A DNA stretch of 41,384 nt from the NCBI GenBank assembly GCA_900549745.1, contig URPJ01000017.1, positions 1 to 41,384 on the forward strand. The letters are read 5' to 3'. Made by a program: the position numbers and the translations under genes. The notes beneath the pieces are model-generated. The model had not been told where the DNA came from and made no database searches. It was given only the letters and a program-made list of their open reading frames with translations. How positions within the stretch are numbered: position 1 is the first letter of the stretch; every line of letters begins with the position of its first letter. The stretch comes from an uncultured Collinsella sp. Its GTDB lineage: Bacteria > Actinomycetota > Coriobacteriia > Coriobacteriales > Coriobacteriaceae. Positions 24,789 through 33,638 of the stretch are shown one piece after another.

Positions 24789-25865
24789 TTAAAATTGGTT
24801 CAGGAACCTCATATCACCTGTCATGAGAGTTCTGAGGTCGGGCAGGTCGTAGCGCAGGGCCGCGACGCGCTCGGCGCCAATGCCAAAGGCGAAGCCGGTG
24901 TACTTTTCGGGGTCGATGCCGCAGTTGATAAGGACGTTGGGGTCGACCATGCCGCAACCCAGGATCTCGATCCAGCCGCTGTGCTTGCAGAAGTTGCAGC
25001 CCTTGCCGCCGCACACGTGGCAGCTCACGTCCACCTCGCAGCTGGGCTCGGTGAAGGGGAAGAAGTGCGGGCGGTAACGCGTCTTGCGGTCCTCGCCAAA
25101 CATGCACTTAACAAAGTAGTCGAGCGTGCCCTTAAGGTCGCCAAAGGTGATGCCCTCGTCGACGACCAGGCCCTCAATCTGGTTGAACTGCGGCAGGTGG
25201 CAGGCGTCGGCCGTGTCGGGACGGTAGACGGTACCCGGGCAGATCATGTAGATGGGCGGCTTCTGCGACTCCATAGTGTGGATCTGCACGCCCGAGGTCT
25301 GGGTGCGCAGCAGCACGTCGGACTCGCCGTGGGCGTGTGCCTCGGGATGAGCGACACTGCCGGGGTTGTTGTCGACCACGTAGAAGGTGTCGCGGGCCGA
25401 GCGGCTCGGGTGATCCATGGGCGCGTTGAGCGCGGTGAAGTTGTAGTAGGAGGTGTCGACCATGGGGCCGGACTCGACGGTGTAGCCGATGCCGCAGAAG
25501 ATGTCCTCGGCCTCCTCGATAATCTGCTTGATCAGGTGCTGGTGACCGATCTGCGGACGGATGCCCGGCAGCGTGATATCGACGGCCTCGCCCTCAAGCG
25601 CATGCTTGAGGGCGGCGGCCTTCATCTCGGTCGTGCGCTCGTCGAGCATGCCCTCGATCAGCTGGCGCATCTCGTTGGCGCGCTTGCCCATGACGGGGCG
25701 ATCCTCGGGGGCGAGCTTGCCCATCATGCGCATCAGGCCGGTAATACGACCCTTGCGGCCGAGCAGTTCAATGCGTGCGGCCTCGAGCTTGGCTGCGTCA
25801 TCGGCGCCGGCGACGAGCTCCTTGGCCTCTTCCTCGAGTTTGACCAGATCATCAATCAGACTCAT
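24789..25865 (-). CDS. pheS: Phenylalanyl-tRNA synthetase alpha subunit
   Basis: 358 residues from ATG 25865 (MSLIDDLVKLEEEAKELV), with GAAAGGGAAG upstream; the longer frame runs into the leader terminator. An N-terminal coiled-coil arm (~1-85) contacts the tRNA. The class II catalytic core follows, with motif 2 around RYRPHFFPFTEPSCEVD and motif 3 GFAFGIGAERVAALRYDLPD. A Cys-rich insert CHVCGGKGCNFCKHSG could hold zinc, as seen in many bacterial PheS proteins. Charges tRNA-Phe with phenylalanine. Transcription is expected to rise when uncharged tRNA-Phe binds the T-box leader. Confidence 0.96.
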   Translation of the reverse strand: MSLIDDLVKLEEEAKELVAGADDAAKLEAARIELLGRKGRITGLMRMMGKLAPEDRPVMGKRANEMRQLIEGMLDERTTEMKAAALKHALEGEAVDITLPGIRPQIGHQHLIKQIIEEAEDIFCGIGYTVESGPMVDTSYYNFTALNAPMDHPSRSARDTFYVVDNNPGSVAHPEAHAHGESDVLLRTQTSGVQIHTMESQKPPIYMICPGTVYRPDTADACHLPQFNQIEGLVVDEGITFGDLKGTLDYFVKCMFGEDRKTRYRPHFFPFTEPSCEVDVSCHVCGGKGCNFCKHSGWIEILGCGMVDPNVLINCGIDPEKYTGFAFGIGAERVAALRYDLPDLRTLMTGDMRFLNQF

Positions 25866-25950
25866 GTCTTCCCTTTCGTCTCTCGCGCATCCATTCGCCG
25901 CGGCGGCTGGAGCCACACGGTGCTGCGGGTGCGCGGCCCGGTTCGGCAAC

Positions 25951-26240
25951 AAAAAACCGTCCTCGGGCATGTGCATTGCCCAAGGACGGTTGAATTCCGC
26001 GGTACCACCTTGTTTGACCCGGCGGATGTCTGGCCCGCCGTGCCCACTCTGCGCCCCTTGTCGCGAGGCTCACGGCTTCCCTACTGGGGCTTCGCCGCCG
26101 CTGGCCGCGCGCCCGTTGAGGTCGCTGCTCGGGAGTGAACGCTTGGCCCTTGCCACCGCAGGAAGGCTTGCAGCCTATGACCTTCCCTCTCTTGCCGGCG
26201 ACGCGGCGGGCAAAACCCTCTCCGTCAACGCATTGGGCTA
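25951..26240 (-). ncRNA. Phe T-box leader of pheST
   Basis: The minus-strand leader contains the T-box sequence AAGGTGGTACCGCGG (25997-26011). Next comes a terminator stem ACCGTCCTTGGGC/GCCCGAGGACGGT (25956-25990) ending in TTTTTT (25951-25956). The first half of that stem can instead pair with the T-box. In the upstream stem I, GCGTTCACTCCC contains the likely specifier UUC (complement of 26137-26139), which fits Phe. The 5' end is estimated. Uncharged tRNA-Phe should stabilise the antiterminator. Confidence 0.92.
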
Positions 26241-26368
26241 TAGGATAACACATTCTGCGCGCGCATCGCCGCGTTCCGTTTTGTTCGCGCTGGGTACAAG
26301 GTAGGTAGCTGTGCAAACTGGCCGTGCCGCCGCGTGCGACGGGCGGCCTGCGAGATCAAGGATATGGT

Positions 26369-27943
26369 ATGGGAAAGAAGCTCGATAAGAAGGCCAAAGC
26401 CGCCGTGGCAAAAGCCGCCAAGGGCATCAAGGCCGAAAAGACCGTCAAGAAGTTCCGTAAGCTCGAGGGAAAGCTGTGGACCCGCGAGTACCTGCTCAAG
26501 ATCGCCGAGTTTGACGGCGCGACCATCGCCCCCGCCAACGGTGCCGCAGCCCGTGCCGATGCCATGGGCACGCTCGCTGGCGAGCATCACAAGCTTTTGA
26601 CCAGCGAAAAGTCCGTTGAGCTCGTGCGCTCGCTGGCGCGCGAGACGGTTGCGGGCGGCAAAATCGACGACCCGCAGCTGCTCGACGAGATCCGCGTGCT
26701 CGACCGCGACCAGCGCGAAGCCAGCGCCATCCCCACCGAGGAAGCCGAGGCCTGGACCAGACTCACCTGCGAGGCCGATGCCGTGTGGCACAAGGCCAAG
26801 GCGGCCAACGACTGGGCGAGCTTTGAGCCCTATGTCGACAAGATCGTCGGTCAGCTTAAGCATCAAGCTGAGCTCATGGACCCCAAGCGTGACCCGTACG
26901 ATGTATGGCTCGACCAGTACGAGCGTGGCCTTTCCACCGAGAGCTTCGACGCGTTTTGCGATGATGTCAAGGCCACCGTCGTGCCGCTCGTGCATGCCAT
27001 CGGTGAGCGCGGCCAGCAGCCCGCAGCCGACTTTTTGCACGCGCATGTGCCCGAGGCTGCCCAGCGTGCCATGAGCTTTGACCTGATGAAGCTTGTGGGC
27101 CTGGACCTGGACGACACTACGCTCGCCTTTACCGAGCATCCGTTTAGCGAGGGCTTCTCGGTGGGCGATGCGCGTATCGCCACGCACATCTACGAGGACG
27201 ATTGCATCTCCAACGTCTACAGCATCATCCACGAGGCCGGCCACGCCATGTACGAGCTGGGCGTGAACCCCGCCTATGCGCGCACGTGTCTTGAGGGCGG
27301 CACCTCCATGGGCATCCACGAGAGTCAAAGCCGCTTCTTCGAGAACACCGTGGGCCGCAGCCGCGCCTTTATGGGCCCGCTGCTCGAGGTGCTGCGCCGT
27401 CACGCGCCCGAGGTCTACGGTGACGTCGACGAAGACACGCTCTACCGCGCCGTGAACATCGCGCAGCCGTCGTTGATCCGCACCGAGGCCGACGAGCTCA
27501 CCTATCCGCTGCATATTATGGTGCGCTATCAGATCGAGCGCATGCTGTTTGCCGGCGAGGCTACGGCCAAGGACATCCCCGCGCTTTGGAATCGCTTTAT
27601 GGACGAGTACCTGGGCATTCCCGTTCCCGACGACACGCACGGCTGCCTGCAGGATACGCATTGGAGCGGCGGTTCGTTTGGCTACTTCCCCACGTATGCG
27701 CTGGGTAGCGCCTACGATGCCATGTTTGTGCCGGCCATGTGCCGCGACGGTGTCGACCTCAATGGCGCCTGTGCGAGCGGCGACCTGGCACCCGTCCGCA
27801 CCTGGCTGGGCGAGCACATTTGGCAGTGGGGCCGCGCCAAGGACGCGCCGGAACTCATCAAGGGTGCCTGCGGCATGGACTTTGACGCCCGCTACTACTG
27901 CAGCTACCTGCAGGACAAGTTCACCACGCTGTACGAGCTGTAA
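26369..27943 (+). CDS. M32 family metallocarboxypeptidase
   Basis: 524 residues from ATG 26369 (MGKKLDKKAK), with AAGGATATGGT upstream; the ORF extends 15 residues further without a site. The HEAGH zinc motif (288-292) is followed by IHESQSRFFENTVGRS, whose Glu (318) is the third ligand of the HExxH...HES(Q/R) signature of Taq/Pfu-type M32 carboxypeptidases. Length and the all-helical pattern fit the family. It should remove C-terminal residues from peptides in the cytoplasm. A Lys-rich N-terminal extension of ~30 residues is unusual. It diverges from the pheST leader. Confidence 0.93.
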   Translation: MGKKLDKKAKAAVAKAAKGIKAEKTVKKFRKLEGKLWTREYLLKIAEFDGATIAPANGAAARADAMGTLAGEHHKLLTSEKSVELVRSLARETVAGGKIDDPQLLDEIRVLDRDQREASAIPTEEAEAWTRLTCEADAVWHKAKAANDWASFEPYVDKIVGQLKHQAELMDPKRDPYDVWLDQYERGLSTESFDAFCDDVKATVVPLVHAIGERGQQPAADFLHAHVPEAAQRAMSFDLMKLVGLDLDDTTLAFTEHPFSEGFSVGDARIATHIYEDDCISNVYSIIHEAGHAMYELGVNPAYARTCLEGGTSMGIHESQSRFFENTVGRSRAFMGPLLEVLRRHAPEVYGDVDEDTLYRAVNIAQPSLIRTEADELTYPLHIMVRYQIERMLFAGEATAKDIPALWNRFMDEYLGIPVPDDTHGCLQDTHWSGGSFGYFPTYALGSAYDAMFVPAMCRDGVDLNGACASGDLAPVRTWLGEHIWQWGRAKDAPELIKGACGMDFDARYYCSYLQDKFTTLYEL

Positions 27944-28010
27944 GGATTGACCAGCACGCCATCGCCAACGCCAACCATGTTGACGCCGATGTCTTGGCAA
28001 CGTCAGCGAA

Positions 28011-28107
28011 AACGGCCCCAAGCGAGCAAGGTGACGTGAAATGAAAGGGCGCTGACCTTCTGGTCGCGCCCTTGAAATTGAGCGTCAGATTGCCGCTTGG
28101 GGCCGTT
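28011..28107. repeat. Nested stem-loop downstream of the M32 gene
   Basis: Outer arms AACGGCCCCAAGC (28011-28023) and GCTTGGGGCCGTT (28095-28107) are perfect complements. Inside is a second perfect stem AAGGGCGC/GCGCCCTT (28045-28052, 28066-28073) with GAC/GTC continuing it. No T-tract follows. It lies between the two convergent genes and could be a shared RNA 3' end or a dispersed repeat. Confidence 0.75.
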
Positions 28108-28120
28108 TGCAGCGTCGAGC

Positions 28121-28150
28121 AGCTACGCGGTTTGGTAAAACCGCGTAGCT
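28121..28150. terminator. Bidirectional hairpin between convergent M32 and glmM genes
   Basis: Perfect 13-bp stem AGCTACGCGGTTT/AAACCGCGTAGCT with a 4-base loop. The last bases overlap the glmM stop codon. It lacks a T-tract, so termination would be weak; RNA 3' end protection is the alternative. Confidence 0.5.
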
Positions 28151-29480
28151 ATAAAGCCTCAAGTGCGTTGGCGATGCGCTTCATGGCGGCATCGGCGGAT
28201 GCTTGGTCGGGCGCCTCGGCCAGCACGCGGATAACCGACTCGGTTCCGCTCTTGCGCACGAGCACGCGGCCCTCGCCTGCCAGCGCAGCCTCGGCCTCGG
28301 CGATGGCGTTCTGCACGCCCATGTTCTCGAGCGCGGCGTCCTTGTCCGCCACGTGCACGGCCACCTGCGCCTGCGGCAGCAGCTTGCACGGAGCCGTGAG
28401 CTGCGAGAGCGTCTCACGCTCGGCACGAATCACTTCCATCACGCGCAGCGAGGTCATAATGCCGTCGCCCGTGCGCTCGATATCGCCAAAGATCGTATGG
28501 CCCGTCTGCTCGCCACCCAGGCTGTAGCCGCCCTCGCGCATCTTGGCATACACGTGACGGTCGCCCACGCCGCTGGTCACGGCGCTCAGACCGGCAAGCT
28601 CCAGCGACTTGACCAGGCCAAAGTTGCTGGCAATCGTCGGCACCACGGTACCGCCCGAGAGTCGCCCGTGCTTGTTCAGATACACGCCGCACACGTACAG
28701 GATCTGGTCGCCGTCTACCACGCGACCGCGCTCATCCACGGCCAGGCAGCGGTCGGCATCGCCGTCGTAGGCAAAGCCCACGTCCAGGCCCTGCTCCACC
28801 ACATGGCGCTGCAGACGCTCCATATGCGTGGAGCCGCAGTCGACGTTGATGTTAAAACCATCGGGCGCGGCGTTGATCACGCGCACGTCGGCGCCCAGCG
28901 CGTCAAACACCGGCTTGGCCACCGAGGACGCCGAGCCGTTGGCGCAGTCGATGCCGATCTTGACGCCCTGCAGCGAAAAGTTCGCGCTGGCGATGAGCGA
29001 AGCAATGTAGCGGTTGCGGCCCTGCATGTAGTCCACCGTGGCGCCGATGTGGTTGCCCGTGGCCAGCGGCACCTCGCTCTTGCCATCGATGTAGTCCTCG
29101 ATAAGCTCCAGTACGTCCTCGTCCATCTTAAAACCGTCGCTGTTGACGAGCTTAATGCCGTTATCGCAAAACGGGTTGTGGCTCGCACTGATCATGATGC
29201 CGCAATCGAAGCAGCCCTCCACGGTCTGATGCGCTACGCCCGGCGTGGGGATCACGTGCAGCATATAGGCGTCCGCGCCGCTCGCGACCAGGCCGCTCAC
29301 CAGCGCCGCCTCGAACATATAACTCGAGCGACGTGTGTCCTTGCCCACGATGACGCGCGCCTTGCGCTCGCGGTTGGCGCCGTAATACCAGCCCACAAAA
29401 CGGCCAATCTTATAAGCGTGCTCTACCGTCAGCCCAACGTTGGCCTCACCGCGAAAGCCGTCGGTGCCAAAGTACTTCAT
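28149..29480 (-). CDS. glmM: Phosphoglucosamine mutase
   Basis: 443 residues, the family norm. It interconverts glucosamine-6-phosphate and glucosamine-1-phosphate on the way to UDP-GlcNAc for peptidoglycan. Signatures: MKYFGTDGFRG start, the phosphoserine loop ISASHNP with the catalytic Ser at 100, the Mg2+ site DGDADR (239-244), the sugar-binding GGEQTGH and the C-terminal phosphate-binding RKSGTES. ATG 29480 with AAGGAGAGCGC upstream. It lies after the DUF4012 gene with 83 bp between them and a hairpin in the gap. Confidence 0.96.
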   Translation of the reverse strand: MKYFGTDGFRGEANVGLTVEHAYKIGRFVGWYYGANRERKARVIVGKDTRRSSYMFEAALVSGLVASGADAYMLHVIPTPGVAHQTVEGCFDCGIMISASHNPFCDNGIKLVNSDGFKMDEDVLELIEDYIDGKSEVPLATGNHIGATVDYMQGRNRYIASLIASANFSLQGVKIGIDCANGSASSVAKPVFDALGADVRVINAAPDGFNINVDCGSTHMERLQRHVVEQGLDVGFAYDGDADRCLAVDERGRVVDGDQILYVCGVYLNKHGRLSGGTVVPTIASNFGLVKSLELAGLSAVTSGVGDRHVYAKMREGGYSLGGEQTGHTIFGDIERTGDGIMTSLRVMEVIRAERETLSQLTAPCKLLPQAQVAVHVADKDAALENMGVQNAIAEAEAALAGEGRVLVRKSGTESVIRVLAEAPDQASADAAMKRIANALEAL

Positions 29481-29497
29481 GCGCTCTCCTTACAAAA

Positions 29498-29530
29498 TGG
29501 GGGCGAACAGATTGCCTGTCCGCCCCAAAA
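29498..29530 (-). terminator. Possible terminator after the DUF4012 gene
   Basis: Minus strand GGGGCGGACAG/CTGTTCGCCCC stem with loop GCAAT, one mismatch, followed by only CATTTTG. The short T-tract suggests partial termination, so glmM may still be read through. Confidence 0.5.
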
Positions 29531-29563
29531 TGGTACTCGATTATCTGCGCTACCAGAAAAACC

Positions 29564-31876
29564 CTACGCCGACGCGCTGTCGCGAGCCGCCTGGCATGTA
29601 GGAGTCTGACGCAGCGTAAGCGGCTTGTCCCCCGCCTCGGCCGACGTGGTCAGCGTATACGTGATCGTCGTCGTCTCGCCAGCATGCAGGTCAACGGTGC
29701 CCGAATAGAAGGGGATTCCATGCCACGTAGCGGCACCAAGACCAAACTGGGTACCCTCAACCGTAAGGTCACTGATGTTGCCACCCGTCGGGGCAAACAA
29801 CGAGACATTCAGGCGTTCGTCGTCACGCGCGGCATCGGGTGCGCTCGCCGCAACGTAGTCGGGCAGCTTGCCAGCCTCCTCCTGCGTCATGATGTTCGTC
29901 AGGGTAACGGTGATGCGATACGAGCACGTGCCGTCACCGTTCTTGATGCCCTGGCCAATCTGCGTATCGGCGTTCAGATACCAGTCGAGCTTGGAGAAGC
30001 TCAGGTTGTTAAAGTAAACGCCGGCAACGGGATCGGCACTCTGATCATCCGGATCGGGCAGCGAAGCGTCAATGCCCGTCTCTTTGATGGCATTCTGCTC
30101 ATCATCGTTTCTCATCCACGCGATCAGGCGGCCCTCTTCGGCACCGCGCTCAACGGCGCTGACAAGCTTCGTAACATCGACATCGCCGATACCGCCAAGG
30201 ACCTTGTCGAAGGCAGCGCTGGCGACGGATGCAAAGATGCCGTCCGACTCCTCGACCGGATAGTTCCAGTACACATCGTGCATGAGGACCTTTGCGGCGT
30301 TGGTGCCGTCGACAACCGTTCCGTCGGGCAGTGACACGTTACCGACCAGGCCCAGCAGATACTGCAGGAACACCGGGTCGATACCGATGACGCCATCAAC
30401 GTCCTGTCCATACTGGGACTTCCACAGCGCGGCGACACGCTGCGAGTTGCGAGGCCAATCAGGCGAATAGGTATTGCCCGAGTTGTACAGGTTACTGTGG
30501 TTGCCGAACAGCGCCTCATCCTCTTCGTCGACGCTCTCGACTGCCTCATCCTCACTGAGTCCAATGCGGGGAACAAACTCGCCAATCGACATCTGGCCGT
30601 CAGTGACCGAAATCAGGCCCTGCGAACCGCCAAAGCCGCCGCAAGCACGAATCTCGACGTTGTTCATGGCGTACATAAGGTAGTTGCGCGTCTGGCCGTT
30701 GGCGCCGAGCATCTGGGGAAGGACGGGGGCGACCTTCTCCGCCGCGTCAACCGCACCGTTGAGGGTGGCAAAGCCGTCCTTGGCCTTATCGACCAGCTCG
30801 GTCACCTGGGAAATATGAGTATCGCCAATGCCCTGGACCTTCTCGTTGGCGCTCTTGAACACCTTCGAGCTGCTGGAAAGCGAATCGGCGACCGCCTGCA
30901 GCGCGGACACGTTAATCATGCCGTCCTGGAACAGCTTGCCGGGCGTAGCCTGCGAAAGGTTATCGGCCATGGGAACCAGCGCATTGCTCGAGACATCGGA
31001 CAGGGCGTCGATCATGGTGCGGGCCGCATTGATATCGCTGCCATACACCGGGATAAACGAAGCCGCCGCCCACAGCGGGCTCGAGGTCTCCGCCTTCATG
31101 CTGTTGCAGAGCTCATCGATCTTCTTCGCGTCGTCAGGCAGCGTCGAAAAATCGCCCGACGTGACCTTGTCCTTAAGGCCACCGACGATCTCGACAGCCT
31201 CCTTCGCTTCGCTCTTTACGGTCTTTGCCGAGTTAAGCAGCATAAAGCCGCTTGCGCCAAGCGCAACGAGAAGCACCGCGACCACGGCGGCAATAATGGC
31301 GCCGGTGTGACGCTTTTTGCGCTCGCCCTTGCGATGGCGATGACGGACCAGACCGTCAGAGGTCGAACTCGACGAAGCGTCGCTACCGTAGTTCAAGCCA
31401 AAATCGTAATAATCTTCCTTGGAACCCGAGCCCGCAAACTCGGCACCGCTATCATCCAGGCGGGCGAACGTACCAGTCTCGGAGGCGCCGGTGTAAATCG
31501 TGCCAAGGTTACCCGTAAGCCCCGCGCCACCGGCAGAGGGAGTATTGTTGGCGGCCTTGCCGGCATTAACGTTGCCGGCGGCATTCGCGGCGTTGGCAGC
31601 ACCTGCGTTGTTCGCAGGTACCGAAGGAGCCCCGCTCGGCTGCGACGCGGAGGTTGCACCGCCCGCAAAGACATTCCCTCTTGCACGGCCGGTCTTTTTT
31701 GCCTTTTGAGACTGCTCGTACAGAGCGGTAAACATCGCCGTCTCGCCCGGGGACACGCGCTTACCGGAACCGCCCTGTCCAGCGCCGCCCGGCGTGCCGG
31801 CCTTACCAGCCCCGTTCGGACGCGGCGGAACTGCAGGACGGCCGCTATCGCTGCCCTTAAAGTGATTACCAGCCAT
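29564..31876 (-). CDS. DUF4012 domain membrane protein
   Basis: 770 residues from ATG 31876 (MAGNHFKGSD), with GAGGA upstream. Residues 1-180 are low-complexity, rich in Gly, Ala, Asn and Pro. A basic patch RHRHRKGERKKRH is followed by one membrane helix (191-215), so the long tail is cytoplasmic and the rest outside. The extracytoplasmic part contains the DUF4012 signature (YLMYAMNNVEIRACGGFGGS ... DVDGVIGIDPVFLQYLLGL ... VLMHDVYWNYP). DUF4012 proteins are commonly found near cell-surface polysaccharide genes in Gram-positive bacteria, but the function is not established. It has no clear neighbour pathway here apart from glmM downstream. Confidence 0.85.
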   Translation of the reverse strand: MAGNHFKGSDSGRPAVPPRPNGAGKAGTPGGAGQGGSGKRVSPGETAMFTALYEQSQKAKKTGRARGNVFAGGATSASQPSGAPSVPANNAGAANAANAAGNVNAGKAANNTPSAGGAGLTGNLGTIYTGASETGTFARLDDSGAEFAGSGSKEDYYDFGLNYGSDASSSSTSDGLVRHRHRKGERKKRHTGAIIAAVVAVLLVALGASGFMLLNSAKTVKSEAKEAVEIVGGLKDKVTSGDFSTLPDDAKKIDELCNSMKAETSSPLWAAASFIPVYGSDINAARTMIDALSDVSSNALVPMADNLSQATPGKLFQDGMINVSALQAVADSLSSSSKVFKSANEKVQGIGDTHISQVTELVDKAKDGFATLNGAVDAAEKVAPVLPQMLGANGQTRNYLMYAMNNVEIRACGGFGGSQGLISVTDGQMSIGEFVPRIGLSEDEAVESVDEEDEALFGNHSNLYNSGNTYSPDWPRNSQRVAALWKSQYGQDVDGVIGIDPVFLQYLLGLVGNVSLPDGTVVDGTNAAKVLMHDVYWNYPVEESDGIFASVASAAFDKVLGGIGDVDVTKLVSAVERGAEEGRLIAWMRNDDEQNAIKETGIDASLPDPDDQSADPVAGVYFNNLSFSKLDWYLNADTQIGQGIKNGDGTCSYRITVTLTNIMTQEEAGKLPDYVAASAPDAARDDERLNVSLFAPTGGNISDLTVEGTQFGLGAATWHGIPFYSGTVDLHAGETTTITYTLTTSAEAGDKPLTLRQTPTCQAARDSASA

Positions 31877-32025
31877 AAAGAAATCCTCGCAATTGAGTCG
31901 CAATGAAAAAGTCCATAACGTTACTAGTTTATGGCATTTTGAGCATCGACAGCTAAACTCCAGACACGGACATCAATTGGCGAAAATGCGGCACAACACC
32001 TTTTCTGTCTTGGCGGCGGCGCCAG

Positions 32026-33048
32026 CTACACCGTGAGGAACATCATCACGATGATCATGGCAAAGCCGATAAGGTCGGTCGGCAAAAACACCGTGCCCAG
32101 CATAACGGCGCTGGTGATGGTCGCCGAGACCGGCTCCACGGTTCCGATGAGGCTTGCGCGAACCGAGCCAATGTCCTTAACGCCCTGCATATAGAGCATG
32201 TAGGCAAAAAACGAGCCGATAACCACGAACACCGCGAGTGCCTCGATACCGGCAGCGTCGAGCGCCGGCATATGCGCCCAGGGCTGAACCACGGCGCACG
32301 AAACGATGCCTGCCGTGAGCATAGCCGAACCCGTGACGATGGGGCTGCCGTATTCGGGCAGAATCTTAGCGGGAATCACTGCCATGCAGGTGGCGCTGAC
32401 CGCACACATGAGGCCCGCGATCAAGCCGAGCGGCGAGATGTTCAGGCTGGTGGGATCACCTCCGGTAGCGATTAAAAAGGTGCCGCCCAGGGCCAAGCCG
32501 ATGCCGACCGCCTCGCGCACGCGCGGCATGCGGCGGTCGACCACGCAGGTGTAGCCCATGATGATGACCAGTTGCAGGCACTGGAGCACCGTCGCGGTTC
32601 CGGCATTGGTCAGGCGCACGGCCGAAAGGTAGCAAAACTGGTTAAACAGCAGGCCAAAAGCGGTAAAAAGCAGCAGCTGCCTGCGGTCGGCAGGTGTGGT
32701 CCAGAGCTTAACCAGGCGCTCGCGGTCGCGCGTAACGACCACGGCCATAAAGAGCAGCCCGGCGAGAATCTGGCGCACGCTCATAAGCCACAGAGTGTCG
32801 ACGTGATAGGTGTCGAACAGGAAGCTCGCGCTGGTGCCCGAAAAGCCCCAAAACGAACCGCCCACCAGCGTAGCCAAGACGCCCGTGATCATCTTGCGCG
32901 ACGACGCATCGTTAAGGCGCTCGCGCCAGGCGCGACGGGTGTTACGGCTGAGCTCGTCGGTGCCCTCGGGCACATCAATGTTCGATATATCGGTCATCGG
33001 CACCGAAGCCCCTGCGCCTTCGACCTGCTCGACACACTCTTTGCTCAT
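32026..33048 (-). CDS. EamA/DMT-type membrane transporter
   Basis: 340 residues from ATG 33048 with GGGGGAG upstream; the longer frame runs through the upstream promoter area. After a ~50-residue cytoplasmic N-terminus there are two five-helix repeats of the EamA type, the first starting at VLATLVGGSFWGFSGTSASF and the second at GLIAGLMCAVSATCMAVIPA. The conserved EP motif near the end (IGTVEPVSATITSAVMLG) is typical. Drug/metabolite exporters of this family move amino acids, nucleobases or other small molecules; the substrate cannot be told. Single gene, no operon partner. Confidence 0.88.
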   Translation of the reverse strand: MSKECVEQVEGAGASVPMTDISNIDVPEGTDELSRNTRRAWRERLNDASSRKMITGVLATLVGGSFWGFSGTSASFLFDTYHVDTLWLMSVRQILAGLLFMAVVVTRDRERLVKLWTTPADRRQLLLFTAFGLLFNQFCYLSAVRLTNAGTATVLQCLQLVIIMGYTCVVDRRMPRVREAVGIGLALGGTFLIATGGDPTSLNISPLGLIAGLMCAVSATCMAVIPAKILPEYGSPIVTGSAMLTAGIVSCAVVQPWAHMPALDAAGIEALAVFVVIGSFFAYMLYMQGVKDIGSVRASLIGTVEPVSATITSAVMLGTVFLPTDLIGFAMIIVMMFLTV

Positions 33049-33279
33049 TCCACTCCCCCGAAACAGTCTGGAAGCAATTCGGCTTACCTTACCACGGCGA
33101 AGGCACCAGCTGGAGGCTTGTCCGCTTATCGGTAGGACAATTCCGCAGGTGTCTTTCCATAGCTCGATACCGCAATGGCCTTGCATTATGCGACAGCCAA
33201 ATCGCGGCAGCAGGCTCTTTTGAAATGGATATGACGAAGCCCCCGAATTCCACAATGTAAGCGATTTTTAAAAATGTTC

Positions 33280-33308
33280 TTGCCACCGAGTTCAGGCTCC
33301 GTTATATT
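33280..33308 (+). promoter_or_regulatory. Promoter of tRNA-Val
   Basis: -35 TTGCCA (33280-33285), 17-base spacer, -10 TATATT (33303-33308), 29 bases before the tRNA. An overlapping TATTAT (33305-33310) is a second possible -10. Confidence 0.75.
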
Positions 33309-33337
33309 ATCCCTTGCGCGCTTGCGCACCCTTGATC

Positions 33338-33412
33338 GGGCGTTTAGCTCAGGGGGAGAGCGCTTCCCTGACACGGAAGAGGTCAGAAGTTCAAATCTTC
33401 TAACGCCCACCA
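33338..33412 (+). tRNA. tRNA-Val (anticodon GAC)
   Basis: 75 bases including an encoded CCA. Acceptor GGGCGTT/AACGCCC, D-stem GCTC/GAGC, anticodon stem CTTCC/GGAAG with loop CTGACAC (anticodon GAC), T-stem AGAAG/CTTCT with loop TTCAAAT are all fully paired. It has its own promoter and terminator. The accessory-looking genes 33639-38127 lie directly downstream, but no second copy of its 3' end is present. Confidence 0.96.
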
Positions 33413-33420
33413 AATGTTCG

Positions 33421-33457
33421 CAGCTCAGAGGCTATGCCCTCTGAGCTGTTTTGTTTT
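33421..33457 (+). terminator. Rho-independent terminator of tRNA-Val
   Basis: Perfect 11-bp stem CAGCTCAGAGG/CCTCTGAGCTG (33421-33431, 33438-33448) with loop CTATGC, then TTTTGTTTT. Confidence 0.93.
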
Positions 33458-33638
33458 ATGTCGCTAAATCCGCCGGCAGTTCCAACCGCCCAACTAGCCA
33501 AAAGCCGACCATCTACTTGCCGATCTATCCATCGGCATAACCAATCAGTCCGCACCGCAACTTCTCAGCAAAACGCCGCGATGTCTGTGCCCTGCGGTAT
33601 CCTTGAGCCACTTGCACCTGCAGCACCAAGGAGCCGCC

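Noticed and set aside
22345..24792. Plus-strand 815-codon frame opposite pheT
   Set aside because: It mirrors pheT codons and has no ribosome-binding site or recognisable domain.
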